This document shows, in pieces, positions 55,728 to 64,000 of a stretch of 64,000 nucleotides of DNA. Positions within the stretch are counted from its first letter, which is position 1, and the number at the start of each line of letters is the position of its first letter. The notes beneath the pieces are model-generated. The model had not been told where the DNA came from. It ran no database searches and saw only the letters and a list, made by a program, of their open reading frames with translations. The stretch comes from Mixophyes australis (lineage: Eukaryota > Chordata > Amphibia > Anura > Limnodynastidae): the NCBI GenBank assembly GCA_036250195.1, contig JAVHZZ010000003.1, positions 331,127,694-331,191,693 of the forward strand. Direction: 5' to 3'. A program made the position numbers and the translations under genes.

Positions 55728-55850
55728 AACAATCAAATTCTAGCTCATTTTGTAGAATGTACTAAATAAATGATAACTAGAATCTGATTAGTTGCTATAG
55801 GCAACATCTCCACTTTTTCAAACCACAGCTTTGTAAATATACCCCCCCCC
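55728..55850. mobile_element. Harbinger-type MITE, third partial copy
   Basis: 'TTCTAGCTCATTTTGTAGAA', TACTAAATAAATGATAACTA and 'GGCAACATCTCCACTTTTTC' match the elements at 44.4 and 49.7 kb. The left terminus is missing and the right end has become a C-run. Confidence 0.8.
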
Positions 55851-55947
55851 AGTCTACTTTGCAATGGGCAATAGGATATAGAGAAAGAAATAATGCCTCA
55901 AAAGTGCTGAGGGATCTGGAAAGTTGATATCTAGGCAAGGTGCTTAA

Positions 55948-56140
55948 AAGCTGACTGATGTTTGTGTAACTGACTAGCGTGCGTGAGACTGACTGATGTG
56001 TGTGAGAGAGACTGACATGTATGTAACTGACAGCCTAACTGATATGTGTATAACTGTCTGACTGACATGTGTGTAACTCACACGTATGTAAGTGACTGAC
56101 TGATGTGCGTGATACTGACTGATATGTGTGTGTAACTGTA
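55948..56140. repeat. Degenerate ACTGACTGATGTGTGTGA minisatellite
   Basis: Repeated ACTGACTGATGTG-type units of about 18-30 bp with drift. The minus ORF over it is a by-product. Confidence 0.75.
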
Positions 56141-56280
56141 CTGATAACATATCAACAGTAGATGTAGTGCCGAGTACTGTGCCAGTATTAACTGTAATGT
56201 CTACTAATAAGCCAACAGTAGCAGATCTATCCAATAATATACATTACTGGCCATTAAAAAGCAATCAGTACTAGCATCTA

Positions 56281-56295
56281 CATATATATACATAT

Positions 56296-56337
<42 letters not shown>
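56281..56337. repeat. (CATA)/(TA)n microsatellite
   Basis: A TA/CA run abutting the 3' end of the Helitron-like copy at 56338. Confidence 0.95.
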
Positions 56338-56340
<3 letters not shown>

Positions 56341-56902
56341 AGTTAACCCGTGCATGATACTCATGCATTCTAGTCAAATCAAGCTACTTAAGGTGTTAAA
56401 AAGGTTCTTGTCATGCATTTGGGCCATAGCCCAGGCCTCCTCAGGGGAAGAGCGTTACTTCCCGACGCAAGCGCCCTTTTTTAACGTGCTTTTGTCCACA
56501 TGTCACCACCTCATCATTCTTCTCCATCACCTCATCCTTCATTTTCATCGCCACATCTATCCAGATGTCTATCCAGACACAGGGATCTCTCTCAGCGGTC
56601 CTGAGTATCACACTCCTCTCACTCTGTCACCCCCGGCAACCACCAACCACTCCCCACTGTCACCCCCGGCAACCACCAACCACTCCCAACTGTCACTTCT
56701 CCTTCAAGAAATATATATATTTTTTTTAAAAATCTTTATAAACACTTTTAACAATTAACAAATTAAATTAACAAATTAAAAACATCTTAGTATACCAAAT
56801 TTCAGCCCTTTCTGCGGTTTTTTTTCCACACACACTAAGAATTTAGTAGGTCAGTGTATAACTCCGCCCAGCAGGTGGCGCTGCAGCTTGGTTTTATTTT
56901 TT

Positions 56903-56948
<46 letters not shown>

Positions 56949-56981
56949 TAACACACGCCACTAGGCATTTATATTATAAGA
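56338..56981 (-). mobile_element. Helitron-like non-autonomous element, copy 2
   Basis: In minus sense it starts TCTTATAATATAAATGCC and TAGTGGCGTGTGTTAGTCTG followed by a (TG)n run, includes CAGCGCCACCTGCTGGGCGG, and ends with the hairpin TGCATGAGTATCATGCA and CGGGTTAACTTGT. It is longer than the 7.7-kb copy because it retains extra middle sequence and carries an additional T/A-rich stretch (about 56715-56850). Confidence 0.65.
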
Positions 56982-57975
56982 ATATATAATCTGTGTTTCT
57001 CTCTTCTCACCAAGGTCACATAACTGGTGCACCAACTCCTGAATTATAGTTTGTGCTGTACAATAAAATAAAAAAAGGAATAATGCACATAAATTTATTA
57101 AACATTTTTTTTACAAATGTGTTATGCAAATGTGTTTTCTGCTGCTATTAATCTAATTAAGGGGAATTAGTTATGTTTGGTTTATAAATGCAAGGTTCAC
57201 ATAGGAATACATCACTCTTAATTATCATACTGTCATGCTTATTTATAATACTGTCATACCTATCATAATTTTAATAATGCATTTTTATTTCCCATTCACC
57301 ATTTTCTGACACATCAAGTATGCTGTAATTTAAATAGATTTTTCAGGTTTGCTAGTTTGATTATATTTATTATTTCTGCTTAATTATTTCTTCTATACTT
57401 TTTAATACATTTTTTTCACTGCTTATCACAATTTGTCTAAAAACATTGGCCACATTTTTGTAATATAAATATTTGCTTTTCTTCTTATAGATAATTAGGT
57501 CCATAATCTATACATACTGTATGTGGTGCTTGATTTTTGTGTTTTGGCAAGCATTTTCTATTTAAATGATTAGCAATTAATTAAAAGCATGTGGTTCGTA
57601 GTTCTGGGATATTTAAGTTTTGAGGGCATGTTTGCCTATTCCAGACATGACAATATAAATAATTTAACCATGGAGACATATGTCTCGTCTAGTAGTTTAT
57701 TTTTAAAACTTAGGTGCACATTAGGGTGATTCCAAAAAATCTTTGTTTGAAAATGACAACCACCAACCCACCAAAATGTGCCATTATGTGAAAAAACATG
57801 ACAGTAATTTTTATTTTGAAATCATATTATATTTAGTACTTGCACAACTCAACCAAAGTTTATAATATGACGATTACATTGTGGTAATACAGAATGGTAA
57901 TTTTTTTCATAATATATTAAATATTAATGTTTTTTTCATCAAATATTTTAAACAATCACCAAGTCTACGTTGGTC
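56982..57975. other. AT-rich DNA, nothing recognised
   Basis: About 1 kb of very AT-rich sequence with poly-T runs; no motif. Confidence 0.55.
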
Positions 57976-57979
57976 ACTT

Positions 57980-58900
57980 TTATAATGATCTCTTGATGGC
58001 AACAGTTTTCGTTGGCGTGCAGAACTTACTGCGATGCTCCTCCACGACCTGAAAAAGGAACTGCTTCTGTTCCTCGTTTCGTGTTATCGAAGCATTGAAT
58101 TCTTGGATTAGCGCCACACCTCTCTCAGCAAGATCTTTTACTACCTTAACTGAGTCTCCAATATTCTGACTGTTTTGGTATGATTCAAGGTTTTGCCATT
58201 CCGCCGGGTCATACTCCAAGAATTCCTCAGACAGACCAAGAATTTTGAACAAACTTAGCGTTGATCTTGTGACAAAGTTATGTAAACCCTTTGTTGCTGA
58301 CTGTAGAACTGGCGGAATACATTTCAGAGGATTGTCAGATCCATCTGAGTGTTTGATAGCAGCAGCCATACGTTTTTTTTTTTCTTTTGACAATTCATTA
58401 TCAAAGAAACTGAAACCAACCAGTATTTCTGAAAGATACCATTGATGGTTGTAAAATGCCTTTTTGGCTACCGTTGCAACTTCTTTGTTTGGATACACAG
58501 ACAGTGCATGTAACAAGACAAGGTCATTCCTTGGAGCTGCAGTTGGTGATGAGCTCTAGAACCAGTATCTCACATAAATGGCAGTAATGAACAGACAAAC
58601 TTCCTGCAGATGATGCCAAACTTTGTCACAGTGCAATATCCCGCAAGTCTTCCGTGACTCGCTGAATAATGGCTGCTGTGGATTGTACTGGTTGCGGAAC
58701 AGCCACATATTGATGGAGTAAATGGCCAGGGCCATCCAGCGAGCCCGATGGATGGCTCCAGGAGATGTGAAATGTACTCCACATGGAGGAATGCCTCATA
58801 AGAAAATTATGTTGAGTTCCAATAGCTCACGGTAATCATCTCTCGGTTGGAATTTCTCCAAATGAGCAACTGTAAACTTAATGAAGTCATCTTTCCAGGG
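57980..58900 (-). pseudogene. Transposon-type protein remnant, family not named
   Basis: The frame 58516-57980 (178 aa) reads N-H-Q-W-Y-L-S-E, F-F-D-N-E-L-S, L-H-N-F-V-T-R-S-T-L, E-Y-D-P-A-E-W, then V-V-K-D-L-A-E-R-G-V-A-L-I-Q-E-F-N and K-Q-F-L-F-Q-V-V-E-E-H-R. A frameshifted upstream part (about 58540-58780) includes 'KVWHHLQEVCLFITAIYV' and W-L-F-R-N-Q-Y-N-P. The pattern is one I associate with C-terminal regions of transposon-linked proteins that recur in animal genomes, but I cannot name the family. Frameshifts, stops and the missing N-terminus mark it as decayed. Confidence 0.55.
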
Positions 58901-59298
58901 AGCAACCACATCTTTTCATCTTCAATTGCTGTGCTGAATGAAACTTGATCGATTGTAGGCCAAAAGTCTTTGCATAATTCTTAACATAAATTGTGTATTG
59001 CCAAAGTCACTACGTCTGATATTGTAGAAACTCGTATAACATCGTATAACATCAAACTTTGACCATCTTGTGCAAGTTGAAAATATCCACTGAATAAAAA
59101 AATATTTATGATTCAATGTCAGTATCCCAAGTGGAATCGAATGATGGGTTGGAGAAGTATGAAGAAAACAAAAAAATGGCCATTGGAGATGGAATCACCT
59201 TAGTGCACATGCAATGATTTTTATTAATTATACGATCACACTTTGTGACAATATCACCAATTACTTGGAAGCACATGTATTGCTCAGTGTGTGGGCAG
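58901..59298. other. Possible upstream continuation, otherwise unannotated
   Basis: Minus-strand short frames may continue the transposon protein remnant, but motifs fade after about 58900. Confidence 0.3.
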
Positions 59299-59689
59299 CA
59301 GGGCCGGACTGGGACTAAAAATTAGCTCTGTCATTTAAAGCACACAGGCCCACCTGCTGTGAGCTCCATGCATGATATTGTTGCACACTGATGTGGCATT
59401 GAGGCATTGAGACAGTTGCACATTGTTTTCAAAGGGCCTCTTTTGCCGGGTACATCTTGGAATGTGCTCCAGCAACAGGAGTTAATACCCCAGCGCTAGG
59501 GGATGTAAAAATGTATTAAAGGGAATGTTTATTAATTTAAATGTATATATTTGATATATGGGTGCTGTGGCGCCGGTTAGCATCCGCCTCGCAGCGCTGA
59601 AAAGGTTAAGTCCTGGTGCTGGGCGGTGGGAGTTTAAATGCATTTGGTCATGTATTGATTTATTATGAGTTTTTGGAGGAAAGTTGTTT

Positions 59690-59750
59690 CTGTCACTCTT
59701 CTGAAGAAAGGAAGACCCATGCTACTTAAGTCTTTTCATCAGAGTGACAA
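59690..59750. repeat. Inverted repeat with CTGAAGA/CTGATGA boxes
   Basis: GTCACTCTTCTGAAGAAA and the complement of GTCACTCTGATGAAAA face each other across about 23 bp. Each arm holds a CTGANGA-type box, reminiscent of hammerhead cores, but no GAAACGCGT box follows. Confidence 0.5.
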
Positions 59751-59871
59751 ACACATCTTTTAAGCCCAAACACACAGGAGGGAGTCATTACTTTTTTTTC
59801 TGTGCATTCTGTCCTATTAAAAAGATAGGGACTATTTGAATAAGCAGGCACATTGGGAAATCACAGATTGA

Positions 59872-60195
59872 TGTTAATTTTGTTAAGTTTAAATTCTGTT
59901 AAATCCAAGTTCAGAGAATATATTACATCCGGATGTTAAACATCGGATGTAATATATCAGACTTTGTGTTGCCAGTTAGGTAGGATCAGGTGGCTGGATT
60001 ACCCCCTGCCACCATGTGTGTCAAAAACAGTATATAAAGAACTGCATTTAGTTTTTTAACTGTGTTATATCATCTGAACTTCTGGAGATCATTAATACCA
60101 TTAGTACCACTGACTAGTGTGTACCTTGAGCAATAAACATCACTGTTTGAACATTCTGCCTGTCGTCTATTGCCTGCTGTATCCTGTGACCAACA
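59872..60195 (+). mobile_element. LTR-like segment (TATA and polyadenylation signal)
   Basis: Begins TGTTAATTTTG and ends GTGACCAACA (TGTT...AACA). TATATAAA lies at 60031 and AATAAA at 60132, a spacing typical of a retroelement U3-R. Sequence after it (to about 60480) resembles the leader following the 45.3-45.96 kb LTR. No target duplication was recognised. Confidence 0.4.
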
Positions 60196-60499
60196 GATAA
60201 GAGCTTAACTCTAATTCGTTTCTCAGCTGTCCTGTGTTGAGCCCAGCATTTCTGTGTCACTGCTCTGCCTGCTACCCAGCAGTCCTGATCCATAGTAAGT
60301 GGTCAGGAGGTACCAGCCAACCCACAGCAAAGAAAAGCTGCAGCAGCTATACCAGCTACCCAGAAGTAAGCAGTTGCAGGTTCCGTTGAAGGAGCCTAGT
60401 GGTGGCAGCCGAATCCTCCTACAACTATTGCGCAGTGGGCATTCGCAAGCCAGCGAGTGTCTGGTGGCAGGTGGCACTGGTATGCGTGGTCTATAACAG

Positions 60500-60835
60500 G
60501 CGGTTACTGATGGTGACAAAGCAACCCAGATAAACTGTGTAAGAAGATCCTTTTTCTCCCACAGACAGGGTGTTAAAGTAAACCCATCCAGTCACAGCCA
60601 CTAAATATAAAACAGAGGTAAATGTATAGTTTATTATCTGTAGCAGTCTGGAATTTGGGTTATCCAGATAAGGTTCTTTGGGCAACCTGTATGAGGATAT
60701 CATGATGATGTCTGTGTTTATGTGGTTATCAATGGACAGCAGCAGTTATTGACTTTATGTTTTTTCTGGATAATGTGTTTCTTAATAATAAATCTCCTAC
60801 CTGTGTGTCCAAATCTAAAAGGATTTTAATAGCAT
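60500..60835. other. No feature recognised
   Basis: Mixed sequence between the LTR leader and a LINE scrap. Confidence 0.4.
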
Positions 60836-60837
60836 AT

Positions 60838-61005
60838 CCCAAATCAGACCCTTCCTCTCCCAGGATACCACCAAATCTCTTATCCACTCACTGATCATTT
60901 CTCGTCTGGACTACTGCAACCTTTTCTTTACTGGACTTCCCTGCTCTTCTTCGATCTATACTTAATGTTGCAGCTAGACTTGTCTTCCTCTCTCACTGTG
61001 AGCAT
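60838..61005 (+). pseudogene. L2/CR1-type LINE RT fragment
   Basis: The plus frame encodes I-S-Q-I-R-P-F-L-S-Q-D-T-T-K and L-I-I-S-R-L-D-Y-C-N-L-F-F-T-G-L-P, the same RT C-terminal block seen at 45.05-45.17 kb. About 55 codons remain. Confidence 0.75.
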
Positions 61006-61359
61006 TCGTTTGAGACCTCGTTTAAGTTTGCGCATGCGCAGTAGGAGTCAGAGTCTCCGTCAGGTTGTAGCTGTCAGGCTCTCATCTGCCCTGACAAGCG
61101 GATTGAATTACTGAAACTCTGCCCGCCGAGCAGAGCACCGAGAGGTGGTGCTGCTCCAGCAGGCCTGCAAACGCTGGATCAGCCCATCTTGCCATCGGCC
61201 CTTGTGGCAGTTGCCAGAATTGCTAGATGACCAGTCCAGCCCTGCCTGCACCCATAGTACAACAATTGAAAGATCAGTGTCAGGATTCCCAATATTAGAC
61301 CACAGAGAGAGCAAAGTGAATAAAGTGTTTTTTTTACTGTTATTAAACATAAATATATA

Positions 61360-61900
61360 TATTTTTTAAAGAATAGTTTATTCGAGGTCGTTAACATACA
61401 AACAAGCATAAAACACCGAATAAAACATCGACAACAAGAAAATATCGGCAGGTAAAACAAAGTCAACATAAGTATAACATGCTGAGGTGAATAGAGATGA
61501 GGATAAATCAATTTAAGGGACCGGTGTTTCTCAAAGATTTTGAAACAAACAGAAAGAAAAGAGAATAGCGAGAACAAAAGCAGAGAAACAGAGAGGAGTA
61601 GGGAAGAAGATGAGAACAAGAGAGGGGGACAAGGAAGGAAAATAGTTGGAGGAGAGAAGTAGGTGGAGTTCCTTTTACTCAGAGAGCCGTTTGGTAATTA
61701 AGCTCAGTGTAGGAGAGGCCTCGTGGGGGAGCGCAGGGTAGGTCCTGATATAGAGACTGCCAAGGTTCAGGTCCCCGGCAGCGGGAGCCGGGTTGTTATG
61801 CTCCCTGGGGGGTCCAGGAGTTGTGTCCAGGCTAATAACACTGTTTAGGGATGAAAATGTCCCAGTTTTTCCAGTATTGCCCGGTGGTATAGCAGGAGCT
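61360..61900 (-). mobile_element. Possible 3' end of a retroposed transcript or LINE
   Basis: On the minus strand the segment ends GACCTCGAATAAACTATTCT followed by TTAAAAAATATA: an AATAAA signal 10 bp before an A-rich tail. Upstream is pyrimidine-rich non-coding DNA (CTCTTTTCTTTCTGTTTG). This fits a LINE 3' UTR or processed copy; no coding part was identified. Confidence 0.35.
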
Positions 61901-61959
61901 AGTGTGACGCACGTCTGCTATAAATGGCCAAGCCTCCCACGAACTAAGTGGTTATTATT

Positions 61960-62600
61960 AAACACCGGTTACACAAGTTTCAGGGTGCAGTACTGTAGGG
62001 TATGGCAGAAATAGCAAGAGAACTCCGTAAACAACAAATGCAGAATGCGATGGTCTGCAAGACTTTACCATGAAGTGGTGGAGATGACACACACAGTGCA
62101 ACGGTCTGAGGGTAACGGACACAGGATGCGATGGTCTGCAGGACTTTACCACAAAGTAGCAGAGACTGCTACTAACAATCTGCAACAGGTTAGTCCTCTG
62201 TAACACTGGAGAGCTGAAAGCAGGTGTTGGTGGTAGTACTGTGCAACAGGATAATGCAAAATCACTGGAGAGCTGAAACCAGGTATTGGTGGTAGTACTG
62301 TGCAGCAGGATAATGCTGTGAAACACTGGAGAGTCAGAGTCACAGACAAGCCAAGTCAGGCTCACAGGAAGAGGTGCAAAAACGGAGGGACGAGCACAGG
62401 TCAATACCAGGAGATCAATCAGGATAGGACACAGGAAAAGCAACACAGGTAAAGGCAGCAGATGATCTAGCAAAGGCTGCTGGAACAAGCAGGCTTTTTT
62501 TATAAGCCAGAGACAGGTGTTAAGCATCTTGGAGTAACGAGCCAACTGTGGAAGGTTAAGTACCATAGTGGCCCCCTTGGTTAAACAGTGGTATTGCAGG
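61960..62600 (-). mobile_element. LTR-like segment with short tandem repeats
   Basis: On the minus strand a TATA-like GGCTTATAAAAAAAGCC (about 62505) is followed by 'TCCTGATTGATCTCCTGG' and then by repeats: a unit of about 68 bp with 'ACTGGAGAGCTGAAA' and 'GGTGGTAGTACTGTGCA' (plus strand, 62203-62330) and a pair of 'GCGATGGTCTGCA' units 80 bp apart (62048, 62128). TATA plus minisatellite recalls the gypsy-like LTRs at 26-28 kb. The 220-aa minus ORF over it shows no domain. Confidence 0.4.
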
Positions 62601-62606
62601 CAGAAT

Positions 62607-62619
62607 ACACACACACACA

Positions 62620-62670
<51 letters not shown>
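62607..62670. repeat. (CA)n(TA)n microsatellite
   Basis: A short CA run and a long TA run immediately before the Helitron-like copy 3. Confidence 0.95.
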
Positions 62671-62673
<3 letters not shown>

Positions 62674-63068
62674 TCTACTATATAAATGCCTAGTGGCGTG
62701 TGTGAAAAAAAAAAACCAAGCTGCAGCGCCACCTGGGCAGAGTTATACACTGACCTATATATTTCTTGAAGGAGAAGTGACAGTTGGGAGTGGTTGGTGG
62801 TTGCCAGGGGTGACAATGGGGAGTTTTTAACACCTTAAGTAGCTTGATGAAGGATGTGGCGATGAAGATGAAGGATGAGGTGATGGAGAAAAATGATGAG
62901 GTGGTGACATGTGGACAAAACCACGTTAAAAAAGGGTGCTTGCGTCGGGAAGTAATGCTCTTCCCCTGAGGAGGCCTGGGCTAGGCCCAAATGCATGACA
63001 AGAACCTTTTTAACATCTTAAGTAGCTTGATTTGACTAGAATGCATGAGTATCATGCACGGGTTAACT

Positions 63069-63071
<3 letters not shown>
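62674..63071 (+). mobile_element. Helitron-like non-autonomous element, copy 3
   Basis: The clearest short copy: TCTACTATATAAATGCC at the 5' end, AAGCTGCAGCGCCACCTG, 'GATGAAGATGAAGGATGAGG', 'GAGGAGGCCTGGGCTAGG', and a 3' hairpin TGCATGA-GTA-TCATGCA followed by CGGGTTAACTTGT. TA microsatellites flank both sides. Non-coding. Confidence 0.65.
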
Positions 63072-63100
<29 letters not shown>

Positions 63101-63764
63101 CATGGAGTGATAACATTGATCCTTTGCAGAGTGCGGAGTGCTATGCTATCTATCTTATTGACAGCCAAGAAGTGACTTTATCATCCCGGGATTTATTACA
63201 TCTGATTATTTCACTACATGCACTGATAATTCAATTTTTGGTAGGAGCATTCACACACTATTTTGTGTTCATATATGTTTTTATTGTGAATTTTATTAAA
63301 ATTGGAATACGCTAGATTTTGTCTATTTTTTTTCTGAACATATGATTGTTTGGATGTCTATGCTAGATGTGGAGGGAAGGACATGAATTTATTTCTGCAT
63401 ACCCACGATTTGGAAGGATTCCTTAACATATTCTGAATGTCTATACACTTTGATTATCTGGTAGGAATCCAACTTTTACTATAATCACAAAGGTTATGGT
63501 GAGGTGAAGCAACTACCACGTTCTCTACCATCTATATGATCTGATGTTATCACCATACAAATAAGACTGTGTTGTAGGACATTTTATTCTATCAATTTGT
63601 GTGATATTATTGATATTGAATCATGTTCTCTTTATCTATGAGTACCAATTAGCACTGAATGTCTTGATTTAGTACGATTTGTTATTTTATTTAGGTTGTA
63701 TACCCTATCATTCAGGATTTTTTTCTGCTTTCTGGTATATAGAGCGCTGGATGTAGTGTTTTTT

Positions 63765-63770
<6 letters not shown>
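63071..63770. other. TA run then AT-rich DNA, nothing recognised
   Basis: (TA)n spans 63075-63100. The 81-aa plus ORF at 63070-63315 starts inside the microsatellite and has no motif. Confidence 0.5.
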
Positions 63771-63860
<90 letters not shown>

Positions 63861-63940
63861 TACATACATATGTATATACATACATATATACGTACATATA
63901 TATATTATATGTATGTGTATATATATGTATGTGTGTCTGT
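63771..63940. repeat. Long (TA)n/(TACA)n microsatellite
   Basis: TA repeats to about 63855 then CATA/TATG-interrupted repeats up to the Helitron-like copy 4. Confidence 0.95.
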
Positions 63941-63943
63941 ATA

Positions 63944-64000
63944 TCTATAATATAAATGTCTAGTGGCGTGTGTTAGTCTGTATGTGTGTGGAAAAAATAA
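63944..64000 (+). mobile_element. Helitron-like element, copy 4, cut by window end
   Basis: TCTATAATATAAATGTC, then TAGTGGCGTGTGTTAGTCTG and TATGTGTGTGG match the 5' end of the 56-kb copy (minus sense). Confidence 0.65.

Larger units (their letters stand above)
59299..61244. mobile_element. Candidate composite hAT element (matching ends)
   Basis: The left end CAGGGCCGGACTGG (59299) and the right end, complement of CAGGGCTGGACTGG (61244), agree at 13 of 14 positions. However, the flanking 8-mers (GTGGGCAG, CCTGCACC) do not match, so these may be ends of two different copies. The interval holds LTR-like and LINE fragments, which would then be nested insertions. Confidence 0.4.

Noticed and set aside
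61958..62620. 220-aa minus-strand ORF
   Set aside because: Spans an LTR-like segment with tandem repeats and a TATA-like box; no domain, and overlapping shorter ORFs exist in other frames.
1..64000. Prokaryotic-style operon, phage or defence system
   Set aside because: No dense same-strand ORFs or ribosome-binding-site patterns. The base composition, short ORFs, microsatellites and LINE/SINE/PLE/hAT content are those of a vertebrate genome.

Overview
This window looks like non-coding, transposon-packed DNA from a large vertebrate genome, most likely an amphibian (frog-like). That call is inferred from the repeats: Penelope-like elements (PLEs) with hammerhead-like motifs, L2/CR1-type LINEs, a tRNA-headed SINE with the '...GGCGCTATATAAATAAAT' tail, Ty3/gypsy pol and LTRs carrying internal minisatellites, many non-autonomous hAT elements with 8-bp target duplications, and PIF/Harbinger-type MITEs with 3-bp duplications. 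The background is AT-rich with short ORFs. No host protein-coding exon, rRNA, tRNA gene, operon or CRISPR array could be supported. Nearly every long ORF is a decayed transposon gene or an artefact of a tandem repeat.

Layout. 0-9.9 kb: AT-rich DNA, an LTR-like segment with a tandem array (3.1-4.2), a 24-bp minisatellite (5.8), a hAT-associated repeat (6.6-7.4) and a Helitron-like short element (7.7). 9.9-12.6: a PLE scrap, then a degenerate L2-like LINE with endonuclease and RT remnants (minus). 12.8-16.6: a 3.8-kb non-autonomous hAT element containing a foldback element and a 31-bp minisatellite. 17.9-19.9: a 65-bp satellite split by a 1.4-kb hAT element filled with a pyrimidine-rich array. 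22.7-23.2: a hAT MITE inserted in a hammerhead-like motif. 24.3-30.5: nested cluster of an inverted PLE, an LTR fragment, and a hAT transposase gene interrupted by a 1.6-kb solo LTR and by a MITE. 30.9: a hAT MITE with a perfect target duplication. 32.6-34.0: a second, inverted copy of the LTR fragment beside the longest non-repetitive ORF (300 aa). 36.2-37.5: a PLE GIY-YIG region split by a Harbinger-like MITE. 38.2-39.9: decayed gypsy gag-pol. 40.8-42.1: hAT-like elements and a SINE. 42.5-45.3: PLE with RT and GIY-YIG remnants, then a LINE fragment. 45.3-52.9: LTR, hammerhead-like motifs, MITEs, a hAT transposase fragment and a possible retrovirus-like remnant. 53-57: MITEs, microsatellites and a second Helitron-like copy. 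58-64: a decayed transposon protein, hAT ends, LTR-like segments, a LINE scrap and two more Helitron-like copies.

The sequences do not form a pathway. They record a layered insertion history that can be ordered in places: the hAT transposase predates its solo LTR and its MITE; the 65-bp satellite predates its hAT; the PLE GIY-YIG gene predates its MITE. No clearly new functional system was found. The most interesting items are the hammerhead-like motifs, the twin-priming-like PLE inversion, a hAT gene possibly split by an inversion between LTR copies, and the recurrent minisatellites inside hAT elements and LTRs. All family names come from motif recognition by eye, not from database searches.
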